A DNA stretch of 64,000 bases, taken from NCBI RefSeq assembly GCF_008704535.1, contig NZ_CP023701.1:1860001-1924000 (forward strand), in the 5' to 3' direction. Under the pieces are notes generated by a model, which worked only from the letters and a program-made list of their open reading frames with translations, had not been told where the DNA came from and ran no database searches. Positions 20,167 to 27,789 of the stretch are shown here, one piece after another (position 1 is the stretch's first letter; every line of letters begins with the position of its first letter). The position numbers and the translations under genes are program-made. The DNA is from Streptomyces subrutilus (GTDB lineage Bacteria; Actinomycetota; Actinomycetes; Streptomycetales; Streptomycetaceae).

Positions 20167-21635
20167 TGCTCGACCGCCTCGACCACGCGCTGCGCGCCCG
20201 CCCCGACCGGCCCGCCGTCCTGACCGCCACCCGCACCGGCGCGCCCCGCGTCCGCGCCACCCGCGGCGAACTCGCCGCACTCTCCGACGCGTTCGCCGCC
20301 GCCCTGCACGCCCGCGGGCTGCGCGCCGGGGACACCGTCGGCGTCGCCGTGCGGCCCGGCCCCCGCGCCCTGGCCGTGCTGCTCGCCCTGTGGCGGCTGG
20401 GGCTGCGCGGCGCCGTGCTCGACCCGGGCGCCGGGCCGGACGTGCTGCGCGCCCGGCTGGCGCTGGCCCGGCCCTCGCTGGTCCTGGCCGACGCGGCCGC
20501 CCAGGCGGTGGCCGGCTGGGCCCGCCCGCTGGCCCGCCGGGCCCGCCTCGCCCTCCCGGACCTGGCCGAGCTGGGCCCGGTGGCCACCGTCGGCCGACGG
20601 CTCCCGGGCTGCGCGCCCGCCCTCGACCGCGGGGCGCCGCGCACCGGTCTCCCGGCCCACGGCGACCACGACGCCGACGCGGTGATCGTCTTCACCTCCG
20701 GCACCACCTCCCGCCCGCGCGCCGTGGTCCACACCCGCTCCGGCCTGGCCGCCGGCATGGCCTCCGTCCGTACGCTCATCGACCCGGCCCCCGACCACCC
20801 CGTACTGGGCGGCACCTTCTTCGTCCTCGTCCCCGCCCTCACCGCCGGCGCACCGGTGGCGCTCCCGGCCCGCCGCCCCCGCGTACTGGCCCGCCAACTG
20901 CACCGGCTGCGGCCCCGGGACACCTACCTGACCCCGCCGCAGCTGCGCGACGCGCTGGACGCGGGCGCCCCCTTCCACGGCCGCGTCTGGACCGGCTCGG
21001 CGCCGGCCGGCGCCGGCCTGCTGGAGCGGGTCCGCGGCGCCGGCGCGGCCGAGGCCTGGGGGGTGTACGCGCTCACCGAACTGTTCCCCGCCGCCGCCGT
21101 CGAAGCCCGCGAGAAGGCCGCCTTCGACGCCCCCGGCGACCTGGTCGGCGCTCCCCTGCCGGGCGTCCTGGCCGAGTCCGACGCCGACGGCCAGCTCCTC
21201 CTCGCCGGACCCGCGGCCCGCCACCGCTACCTCGGCGAGGAGCCCGACCCCTGGGTGCGCACGGGCGACCGGGCCCGCCTGGACGGCGCGGGCCGGATCG
21301 TCCTGGAGGGCCGCTGCAAGGACATGGTGCTGCGGCGGGCCGAGAACATCTACCCGGGCCTGTACGAGCCCGCCCTGCACGTCCCGGGCGTGGAGCTGGC
21401 CGTACTCGTCGGGATCCCGGCGGCCGACGGCGACGAACGGCTCGTGGCCGTGGTCCAGCCCCGCCGCGGCGCCGCCGAATCCACCCTCCGCACCGCCCTG
21501 GCCGAACCCCTGCGCCGCATGGGCACCGCCCGCCCCGACTCCGTCGTGTTCGCCCGCATCCCCCTCGCGGGCCGCTCCCGCAAACCCGACCGCGCCGCCA
21601 CCACGGCCCTCGCGACCCGACACCTGAACCGATGA
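20166..21635 (+). CDS. AMP-forming acyl ligase (class I adenylate-forming, OleC-like)
   Basis: This 489-residue enzyme starts at an ATG sharing one base with the previous stop (TGATG). The P-loop is VIVFTSGTTSRPRAVVHT; the A5 region is EAWGVYALTE; the A7/A8 region is VRTGDRARLDGAGRIVLEGRCKDMVLRRAENIYPG, ending with SRKPDR containing the likely catalytic Lys. It should adenylate a carboxylic acid. In olefin and beta-lactone pathways the analogous OleC adenylates a beta-hydroxy acid to close a beta-lactone, and this gene has a condensing enzyme and an OleD-like reductase beside it. Ordinary acyl-CoA or acyl-ACP ligase activity is equally possible. Confidence 0.85.
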   Translation: MLDRLDHALRARPDRPAVLTATRTGAPRVRATRGELAALSDAFAAALHARGLRAGDTVGVAVRPGPRALAVLLALWRLGLRGAVLDPGAGPDVLRARLALARPSLVLADAAAQAVAGWARPLARRARLALPDLAELGPVATVGRRLPGCAPALDRGAPRTGLPAHGDHDADAVIVFTSGTTSRPRAVVHTRSGLAAGMASVRTLIDPAPDHPVLGGTFFVLVPALTAGAPVALPARRPRVLARQLHRLRPRDTYLTPPQLRDALDAGAPFHGRVWTGSAPAGAGLLERVRGAGAAEAWGVYALTELFPAAAVEAREKAAFDAPGDLVGAPLPGVLAESDADGQLLLAGPAARHRYLGEEPDPWVRTGDRARLDGAGRIVLEGRCKDMVLRRAENIYPGLYEPALHVPGVELAVLVGIPAADGDERLVAVVQPRRGAAESTLRTALAEPLRRMGTARPDSVVFARIPLAGRSRKPDRAATTALATRHLNR

Positions 21636-22075
21636 CCCCGGGCGAAGGACCGGGCGCACGCCGAGCCGCCCGGACCCGAGGGGCGGGCCCTCCCGAGCCC
21701 GACCGCAAGCCGGACCCCCCACCCCGCAGCCCCCACGGCACACCGCCCGAAACCCCGACCGAGGGGCAGTCCCCTCCCGGGCCCGACCGAGGGCAGGGAC
21801 ACCCCGAGCCCGGCCGAGGCGGCGACACCCCAAGCCCGGCCGAGGCGGCGACACCCCAAGCCCGGCCGAAGAGCGTGGACCCTCGCGGGCCCGGCCAAGG
21901 GCAGGGACCCTCCCAGACCCGACCGAGGGCAGCGCCACCCCAAGCCCGGCCAAGGGCAGGGACCCTCCCAGACCCGACCGAGGGCAGCGCCACCCCAAGC
22001 CCGGCCGAGGGCGGGGCCCCTCCGGGCCCGGCCGAGGGGCGGGGACACTCCGGGGCGTCCCCGCAGGACGAGTGA
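21632..22075 (+). CDS. Low-complexity 147-codon frame over the repeat region (doubtful)
   Basis: An ATG overlapping the ligase stop (ATGA) opens a frame of Pro, Gly, Arg and Ala repeats (GPDRGQGHPEPGRG and similar) that runs to 22075. No domain, signal or transmembrane segment is seen. The reverse strand is also open through the same repeats. The composition follows the DNA repeat rather than protein selection, so it is probably noncoding spacer. It is listed because the start-stop overlap matches the coupling style of the neighbouring genes. Confidence 0.15.
   Translation: MTPGEGPGARRAARTRGAGPPEPDRKPDPPPRSPHGTPPETPTEGQSPPGPDRGQGHPEPGRGGDTPSPAEAATPQARPKSVDPRGPGQGQGPSQTRPRAAPPQARPRAGTLPDPTEGSATPSPAEGGAPPGPAEGRGHSGASPQDE
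21780..22060. repeat. GC-rich tandem repeats between the ligase and P450 genes
   Basis: This part of the 573-bp gap is built from related CCGAGGGCAGGG-type units. A 26-bp unit starting CGGCCGAGGCGGCG occurs at 21811 and 21837. A 55-bp unit starting CGGCCAAGGGCAGGG is exactly duplicated at 21892 and 21947, then decays after 22002. Units are adjacent with no unique spacers, so this is not a CRISPR array. Such repeats may form strong RNA structure and attenuate read-through, or simply be replication-slippage products. The P450 after it has its own strong ribosome site. Confidence 0.85.
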
Positions 22076-22193
22076 ACCCACCCCGCCCCGCCCACCCCCA
22101 CCGCTCGGGTTCGCGAGCCGAGGAGACGCCCCGGAGGGGCCCCGCCCCGCACCCGGACCCCGCACCCGGACCGCCCCGCCGCCCCACACCACC

Positions 22194-22199
22194 GGAGGT
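22194..22199 (+). promoter_or_regulatory. Strong Shine-Dalgarno sequence of the P450 gene
   Basis: GGAGGT lies 9 nt before the ATG at 22209. This fixes the start of the P450, whose N-terminal Ala/Asp/Pro repeats would otherwise make the start uncertain, and shows that it can be translated independently of the coupled upstream genes. Confidence 0.7.
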
Positions 22200-22208
22200 A
22201 CACCCTCG

Positions 22209-23426
22209 ATGACCACCACCCCCCGGACCGACGCCCCGGCCGACGCCCCGGCCGACGCCCCGGCCGACACCCCGCCCGACGCCCCGCCCGCCACCCGCAC
22301 CCGCACCCGGGCCCAGGCCCAGGCCCGCGCCCGCCGCCGCGACCGCCGGGTCTACCTGCGCAGCCACCCGCTCCTGTTCGCCCTGCTCGCCGCCACCCGC
22401 CGGCGCCCCGTCCGCCGTCTCGGCCGGACCCTGCTGGTGCACGACCCGGCCGCTTACCGCGAAGCCCTGACCGCTCTGCCGCTCGACCGCACGGCCCCCC
22501 GCACCACCGGCGGCGCCGCCCGGGCCGCGCTCCGGGGCGACGGCACCGTGCTCTTCGACCAGGACGGCCCCGACCACCGCACGGACCGCCGCGAGCTGGC
22601 CGCCGCCCTCGGCACGGCCTCCGTGGCCCGCCTCCGCACGGCATGGCAACCCCTCCTCAAGGCCCACCTCGCCCCCCTAAACACCGCCACAGGCACAGGC
22701 ACAGGCACAGGCACCCGCACCGTAGACCTGGTCCCCCTGGCCCAGGACCTCTCCGGCACCGTCGTGCGCGCACTCCTGGGCTGCCCCGCAGCCCCCCGCC
22801 CGCTGGCGAGCGCGGCCGCCGACGCGGCGGCCGCGTCCGTGCGCAGCCACCTCCCCGGCCCCCGCCGCCCCCGCGCGGAGGCCGCCGCCGCGCGGGCCGC
22901 CGACCGGCTGCGGGAGCTGCTGGGGCCCGGCGCGGACGCGCGCTCGGCGATGGTGGCGGTGGCGGCGGTCAACACCACCGTCGCCGCCCTGCCGCGCGCC
23001 GTGGCCCGGTGCGCCGACGCCGGCCTGTGGGACCAGGCCGCCGACCCGGCGCTGCGGCCCGCGCTGGTGGACGAACTGCTGCGGGTCACGGCGGCCTCGC
23101 CGGTGCTGCCCCGGGTGGCCGCCGCGGCCGGTTCCCTCGGCGGCTGCCCGGTGCGGAGCGGGGACCGGCTGCTGCTCGTCGCCCGGCACGCGGCCGACGC
23201 GCACCGCAGCGACCCCGACGCCCGGACCCCGGCCGCGCCCGCCCTCGCGCACCTGGTGTTCGGGGCCGGTCCGCACGCGTGTCCGGGGGCGGGGGTGGCC
23301 CGGGCCCTGCTGACGGACGTGCTGGAGGCGCTCGCCCCGCACCGCCCGGTGGTGACCCGCGCGAGGGCGGACCGCCGGGCCGCCCTCCCCGGCTGGCGCG
23401 TCCTGACCGTGGGGACGACCTCGTGA
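22209..23426 (+). CDS. Cytochrome P450
   Basis: This 405-residue protein has the heme-binding loop FGAGPHACPGAGVAR with Cys358 as iron ligand, an ExxR pair in DELLRVTAAS, and an arginine in SPVLPRVAA. The I-helix (AVAAVNTTVAALPRAV) lacks the usual A/G-G-x-D/E-T pattern, having N-T-T instead, so oxygen activation could be unusual. Residues 1-45 are low-complexity Ala/Asp/Pro then Arg/Ala repeats, and an ACAGGC hexamer repeat near 22690 encodes a TGTG stretch. It probably hydroxylates or otherwise oxidises the product of the neighbouring condensing enzyme and ligase; redox partners are not nearby. Its stop overlaps the next start (GTGA). Confidence 0.88.
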   Translation: MTTTPRTDAPADAPADAPADTPPDAPPATRTRTRAQAQARARRRDRRVYLRSHPLLFALLAATRRRPVRRLGRTLLVHDPAAYREALTALPLDRTAPRTTGGAARAALRGDGTVLFDQDGPDHRTDRRELAAALGTASVARLRTAWQPLLKAHLAPLNTATGTGTGTGTRTVDLVPLAQDLSGTVVRALLGCPAAPRPLASAAADAAAASVRSHLPGPRRPRAEAAAARAADRLRELLGPGADARSAMVAVAAVNTTVAALPRAVARCADAGLWDQAADPALRPALVDELLRVTAASPVLPRVAAAAGSLGGCPVRSGDRLLLVARHAADAHRSDPDARTPAAPALAHLVFGAGPHACPGAGVARALLTDVLEALAPHRPVVTRARADRRAALPGWRVLTVGTTS

Positions 23427-24394
23427 ACGCCGGCCGCGCCACCGGACCGGCCCGCACCGGCGCCGCACCCCGCGCCGCGCCCCGCACCCCCGGCCGCACC
23501 CTCCGCATCGCCGTGACCGGCGCCTCCGGTTTCTGCGGCGGCCACGTGGCGCGTGCCGCCGCCGCGGCCGGCTCCGAGGTGCTCTGCGTGGGGCGCCGGC
23601 CGGGCCCCGTCGGGGAGCACCGGTTCTGGGACGCCACCCGCGGCGAGCCGGACCTCGCCGGGGCGGACCTGGTGGTGCACTGCGCGGCGGCGGTCGGCGA
23701 TCCGGCCCCGGGCTCGCCGGCCGAGGCCCTGATGCGCGAGGTGAACGTCGGCGGCACCGAGCGGCTGCTGCGGGCGGCCGCCGGGCGGCCGGTGGTGTGG
23801 GTGAGCAGCGCGAGCGTCTACGATCCGCGGCCGGACCGGAGCCTGGTGGGCGAGGACCATCCGCGCGGCGGGCACCTCAACGCCTACGGCCGTACGAAGG
23901 CGGCGGGCGAGGCCCTCGCGCTGGCCGCCGGCGCCGTGGTGCTGCGGCCCCGGGCGGTCTACGGGCCGGGCGACACGCAGCTCCTGCCGCGGCTGCTCTC
24001 CCGGGTCCGGGCCGGGACCCTGCTGCTGCCGGGTCCGGACGTGCCGCTGAGCCTGACGGCGGTGGAGAACCTGGCCTCGGCCTGCCTCGCGGCCGCGGAC
24101 TGGGGAGCGGGCGCGTACAACATCGCCGACGCCCGGCCCTACGCCCGGGACGCCGCCGTCCGCGCGGTGCTGCGGGCCCACGGGGTGCGGGCCCGCGTCC
24201 GGCACGTCCCGCCGGGGCTGGCCCGTACGGCGGCCCGGGTCGCGCAGGCGCTGGCGACCGGGGAGCCGGCGCTGACCCGGTACGCGGTGGACCAGCTCGC
24301 GCACCCGGTGGTCCTGGACGTGCGCAGGGCCCGGTCCCGGGGCTGGAGCCCGGGCCGGACCCTGGAGGACTACCTCAGCTCTCTGCGGGGGTGA
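23423..24394 (+). CDS. NAD(P)-dependent epimerase/dehydratase family reductase (OleD-like)
   Basis: This 323-residue extended SDR starts at a GTG overlapping the P450 stop. After an Ala/Arg-rich leader, IAVTGASGFCGGHVARAA is the GxxGxxG cofactor motif near residue 31; VVWVSSASVYD supplies the Ser and AYGRTKAAGE the YxxxK pair. It resembles 3-beta-HSD/OleD-type enzymes that reduce a 2-alkyl-3-keto acid to the beta-hydroxy acid, which would link the condensing enzyme to the AMP ligase. Sugar epimerase activity is the main alternative. The last 20 bp overlap the convergent msrB gene. Confidence 0.85.
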   Translation: MNAGRATGPARTGAAPRAAPRTPGRTLRIAVTGASGFCGGHVARAAAAAGSEVLCVGRRPGPVGEHRFWDATRGEPDLAGADLVVHCAAAVGDPAPGSPAEALMREVNVGGTERLLRAAAGRPVVWVSSASVYDPRPDRSLVGEDHPRGGHLNAYGRTKAAGEALALAAGAVVLRPRAVYGPGDTQLLPRLLSRVRAGTLLLPGPDVPLSLTAVENLASACLAAADWGAGAYNIADARPYARDAAVRAVLRAHGVRARVRHVPPGLARTAARVAQALATGEPALTRYAVDQLAHPVVLDVRRARSRGWSPGRTLEDYLSSLRG

Positions 24395-24782
24395 GCCGCA
24401 GGGAGATGGAGTTGATGCAGTAGCGCTGGTCGGTGGGGGTGGGGTAGCCCTCCCCCTCGAAGACGTGGCCCAGGTGGGAGCCGCACTTCGCGCAGCGGAC
24501 CTCGGTGCGGACCATGCCGTGCGAGGTGTCGGCGATCAGCTCGACCGCGTCCGTGTCCTTCGGGTCGAAGAAGGACGGCCAGCCGCAGTGCGACTCGAAC
24601 TTCTCCGACGAGCGGAACAGCTCGGATCCGCAGGCGCGGCAGGAGTAGACGCCTTCCGTCCTGGTGTCGGTGTACTCGCCGCGGAAGGCGGGCTCGGTGC
24701 CCGCGAGGCGCAGCACCTGGTACTCGGACGGGGTCAGCTCCGCCTGCCACTGCTCGTCCGACTTCTCGACCTCGTAGGCCAT
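24375..24782 (-). CDS. msrB: Peptide-methionine (R)-S-oxide reductase MsrB
   Basis: This 135-residue protein has two CxxC zinc knuckles (CRAC and CAKC), the core ESHCGWPSFF, and the catalytic Cys in QRYCINSISLRL. It repairs methionine-R-sulfoxide in proteins, with thioredoxin as the usual reductant. The length and motifs are complete. It overlaps the end of the reductase gene by 20 bp in convergent orientation and is followed upstream on the same strand by murC, with 44 bp between the murC stop and its own start. Confidence 0.96.
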   Translation of the reverse strand: MAYEVEKSDEQWQAELTPSEYQVLRLAGTEPAFRGEYTDTRTEGVYSCRACGSELFRSSEKFESHCGWPSFFDPKDTDAVELIADTSHGMVRTEVRCAKCGSHLGHVFEGEGYPTPTDQRYCINSISLRLTPAES

Positions 24783-24826
24783 GACGTTCCCGCTCCCTCG
24801 ATCGGTGCGACCGGTCGTGCGACCGG

Positions 24827-26221
24827 TCAGTTCGACAGCCGGGCCAGGATCTGCGGTCCCAGATCCGTGACGTCGCCCGCGCCCATGGTGAGAACGAGAT
24901 CACCGGGCTTGGCCATTCCCGCGATGACGTCGGCGACGTCCTCCTTGGTGTGCTCGGCGGTGACGTCGGCTCCGGCGGCGCGGCCGGCCGCGATGATGAT
25001 CTCGCTGGTGATCCCGGGGATCGGGTCCTCGCGGGCCGGGTAGATGTCCAGGACCACGGAGGCGTCGGCCAGGGCGAGGGCTTGGCCCATCTCCTTGCCG
25101 AGCTCCTGGGTGCGGGAGAAGAGGTGGGGCTGGAAGACGACCAGGATGCGGGAGTCGCCGGCCGCGCCGCGGATGGCCTCCAGGTCGGCCGTCATCTCGG
25201 TGGGGTGGTGCGCGTAGGAGTCGATGACCTGGACCCCGGCGGCCTCGCCCTTGAGCTGGAGGCGGCGCTTGACGCCGGTGTACTTGCCGAGGGCCGAGGC
25301 CAGGTTGTGCGCCGGTACGCCGAGGGCGACGCCGGCGGCGAGGGCCGCGACGGCGTTGTGCGCGTAGTGGCGGCCGGGGACGGAGACGGCGAAGGTGAGG
25401 ATGCGGCCGCCGATGACGACGGTGACCTCGCTGGTCAGGCCGCGCGGTGTGATCTTGGTGATGCGGACGTCGGCCTCGGGCTCCTCGCCGTACGTGACCA
25501 CGTTCAGGCCGTCCCGGCCGCGGACGCGGCGGGCGATCTCGGCGGCGCCGTCCTGGCCGTGGGCGACGACCAGGGTGCCGCCGGGCACGATCTTGGAGAC
25601 GAAGGTCTCGAAGGACGCGTAGATCTCTTCCATGGACGCGTAGTTCGCGTGGTGGTCGAGCTCGGCGTTGAGGATGATCGCGACCTGCGGCTCGTACGTG
25701 TGGAAGCTGCGGTCGCTCTCGTCGGCCTCGGCGACGAAGATGTCGCCCTCGCCGTGGTGGGCGTTGGAGCCGGGGGCGTCCAGGTCGCCGCCGATGGCGT
25801 ACGAGGGGCCGAGGCCGAGCGCCGACAGGGAGACCGCCAGCATGGAGGTGGTGGTGGTCTTGCCGTGCGTGCCGGCCACCGCGATCGGGCGCAGGCCGCG
25901 CATCAGCCCGGCGAGGGCGTCGGAGCGGTGCACGACCGGGATGCCGAGCTCGGCTGCGCGGGCCAGCTCGGGGTTGTCGGCGCGGATGGCGCTGGAGACG
26001 ACCACGCAGGTGGAGTCGGCGGCGAGGTGGCCCGCGGCGTGCCCGATGTGGACCTCGGCCCCGTGGGCGCGCAGGGCGCGGGCGGTGTCGGAGTCACGGG
26101 AGTCGCTGCCGGCGACCTGTGCGCCGCGCTGGGCGAGGATCTTCGCGATGCCGGACATGCCGGCGCCGCCGATGCCGATGAAGTGGGGCCGTTCCATGGC
26201 GGTCGGCAGGCCGGGCTTCAT
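24827..26221 (-). CDS. murC: UDP-N-acetylmuramate--L-alanine ligase MurC
   Basis: This 464-residue protein carries the Mur ligase fold: N-terminal HFIGIGGAGMSGIAKIL, ATP loop GTHGKTTTTSML, and central DESDRSFH and NAELDHHANY. It adds L-alanine to UDP-MurNAc, the first peptide step of peptidoglycan synthesis, in the cytoplasm. The start at 26221 has a GGAG site 8 nt upstream; a second ATG 8 codons in (MERPHFIG) is possible. It lies outside the dcw cluster, as is usual in Streptomyces. The 146 bp upstream contain short direct repeats (GTGCTGGTAC twice; CGCGCGGTGCACG twice). Confidence 0.96.
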   Translation of the reverse strand: MKPGLPTAMERPHFIGIGGAGMSGIAKILAQRGAQVAGSDSRDSDTARALRAHGAEVHIGHAAGHLAADSTCVVVSSAIRADNPELARAAELGIPVVHRSDALAGLMRGLRPIAVAGTHGKTTTTSMLAVSLSALGLGPSYAIGGDLDAPGSNAHHGEGDIFVAEADESDRSFHTYEPQVAIILNAELDHHANYASMEEIYASFETFVSKIVPGGTLVVAHGQDGAAEIARRVRGRDGLNVVTYGEEPEADVRITKITPRGLTSEVTVVIGGRILTFAVSVPGRHYAHNAVAALAAGVALGVPAHNLASALGKYTGVKRRLQLKGEAAGVQVIDSYAHHPTEMTADLEAIRGAAGDSRILVVFQPHLFSRTQELGKEMGQALALADASVVLDIYPAREDPIPGITSEIIIAAGRAAGADVTAEHTKEDVADVIAGMAKPGDLVLTMGAGDVTDLGPQILARLSN

Positions 26222-26367
26222 TCAGGTCGCTCCAGGGATCGATGGTGCTGGTACGTGCTGGTACGCGTCCGCGCCGTCCCGCGCGGTGCACGCGCGCCGG
26301 TCCGCGCGGTGCACGGCTCGCTCGCCTCACACGGTGCGGTGCGGGGCGGTGCCGTGCAGGGGTCAGC

Positions 26368-26835
26368 CTATTCGTTGTGGGCGAAGAGCTTGAGCACCGG
26401 AACGCCGACCTTGTGGCGGGCGCGGGAGGCCCAGTCGCGGTGGAAGAACTCCTCGACGAAGTGCGGGGCGGTCAGGACGATCACCTCGTCGGCGGCGGCC
26501 TCCTCCACGACGGCCTTCAGCTTGTCGAGCGGGTGGGCGCCGATGATCTGCCCGGTGGCCTTGGCCCCCTTGCTCCGCAGGGCGTTCAGGGAGTGCGCGA
26601 GGGCCTGCGCGGCGGGCCCCCGGGCGGCCTCGCCCTCGGGCTCGTCCCCCTCGTGGACGGCCTCGGGGAGCTCACCGAGCGCTACGTCGTCGATGGCGCG
26701 CAGCAGTCGGTCCTGGTCGCCCCGGGGCTGCATGAGGACGATGAAGGACACCGCGTCGTCGCCGTGCAGGGTGGTGACGAAGTCCACGTCCACCGGGGTC
26801 AGCGGCTGCTCGATCATCAATACGCTCGTGAACAC
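26368..26835 (-). CDS. Conserved small actinobacterial protein of unknown function
   Basis: This is a protein of about 155 residues starting MFTSVLMIEQPLTPVDVDFV and containing LHGDDAVSFIVLMQPRGDQ, IDDVALGEL and DEVIVLTAPHFVEEFFHRDW. The alternating beta strands and helices and the VLMQPRG/VIVLTAPH strands suggest a universal-stress-like or Rossmann-type fold. Similar proteins have, from memory, been labelled indole-3-glycerol phosphate synthase, but no TIM-barrel motifs are present and the length is far too short. GTG 26835 is favoured because GGAGAGGG precedes it; ATG 26853 has no ribosome site. Confidence 0.7.
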   Translation of the reverse strand: MFTSVLMIEQPLTPVDVDFVTTLHGDDAVSFIVLMQPRGDQDRLLRAIDDVALGELPEAVHEGDEPEGEAARGPAAQALAHSLNALRSKGAKATGQIIGAHPLDKLKAVVEEAAADEVIVLTAPHFVEEFFHRDWASRARHKVGVPVLKLFAHNE

Positions 26836-26970
26836 GGACGCCCTCTCCTTCATGGGCCGAGGTCGGCTGGCCGACCCCTGCGGAAACCATCCTGCCCCGC
26901 TGTCGCACGGGGCCTGCGCAGGTATATGTGCCCAGCGGAAGCTAAGCGGAACGGTGAATTCCGCCCCTTG

Positions 26971-27753
26971 TCAGATCCGACGGTAGCTCGTGAACAGGAA
27001 CCCGGCCTCCTCCAGTACACAGGCGGGCGCCAGCCGCCGCGGCACGGCGACCGGGGGGCCGCCGGAGATCCGCTGGGCGCCGCCGGCCGTGAGCATCGGG
27101 GAGATCGTCAGGCACAGTTCGTCCAGCACGTCGGCGGCCACGAACTGCCCCAGCAGCCGGGGCCCGCCCTCGGTGAGCTGGCGGCGCAGCCCCCGTGCGG
27201 CCAGCTCCCGTACGGCCCGCGCCGGGTCCACGGCGGTCCCGTCGCCGGCCACCACGACCTCGGCACCCGCCTTGAGGGCTTCGGCGACGCGGTCGGCGGG
27301 GGCGGCGGCGCCGGTGACCACCAGGGTCGGCACCAGCGGGGAGGTGAACAGCGGCAGCGAGAAGTCCAGGTCGAGGCCGGCCGTCACCACGGCGACGGCC
27401 GGGGCGGGGCCCTGGCCGTCGGCCGCGCGGCGGGCCGCGAAGGCCTCCCGGGCGCGGGCCGGCCGGTAGCCCTCCTGGCGAACCGTTTCCGCTCCCACGA
27501 CCACCACGTCGGCCAGCGCCCGCAGGGTGCCGAAGATCCGCATGTCGCTCTCGCCGGAGATGGGCTGCGAGCGGCCGTCGTGCTGGGCGGCCCCGTCCAG
27601 GGTGGAGACCATGTTCGCCCGCAGCCAGTGGGCCCCGGCGTCGAGGGCGGGGTACGCGTACGCCTCGGCGAGCTCGTCCAGCGACCATGCGCGGTCGGCC
27701 GGATCCCGCTCCGGGGCTGGTGTCTGATCGGTCACAGGGAACAGGCGTCGCAT
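26971..27753 (-). CDS. RibD C-terminal-type pyrimidine reductase family protein
   Basis: This is a 260-residue protein with the DHFR-like RibD-C fold: WLRANMVSTLDGAAQ near the N-terminus, DMRIFGTLRALADVVVVGAETVRQEGY, a middle AVVTAGLDLDF, and VRELAARGLRRQLTEGGPRLLGQF (the TEGGP segment binds NADPH). In riboflavin synthesis this domain reduces the ribosyl-amino-pyrimidine, but stand-alone copies outside rib operons are common and of uncertain substrate. Only 36 bp separate it from the divergent zapE, so their promoters must overlap or the transcripts be nearly leaderless. Confidence 0.85.
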   Translation of the reverse strand: MRRLFPVTDQTPAPERDPADRAWSLDELAEAYAYPALDAGAHWLRANMVSTLDGAAQHDGRSQPISGESDMRIFGTLRALADVVVVGAETVRQEGYRPARAREAFAARRAADGQGPAPAVAVVTAGLDLDFSLPLFTSPLVPTLVVTGAAAPADRVAEALKAGAEVVVAGDGTAVDPARAVRELAARGLRRQLTEGGPRLLGQFVAADVLDELCLTISPMLTAGGAQRISGGPPVAVPRRLAPACVLEEAGFLFTSYRRI

Positions 27754-27789
27754 CGGTGCAGTGTGCCACGCCCCGTAGAGTTGAGTGCT

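Noticed and set aside
21780..22060. Possible CRISPR array
   Set aside because: Units are directly adjacent, of unequal length (26 and 55 bp), with no unique spacers and no cas genes nearby.
18398..24394. Calling the cluster a standard oleABCD olefin operon
   Set aside because: No OleB-type hydrolase is inside it, the condensing enzyme is FabH-like, and the P450 and GT2 are not part of Ole systems. Only a functional analogy is kept.
26368..26835. Indole-3-glycerol phosphate synthase
   Set aside because: About 155 residues, no TIM-barrel phosphate-binding motif, no trp genes nearby.
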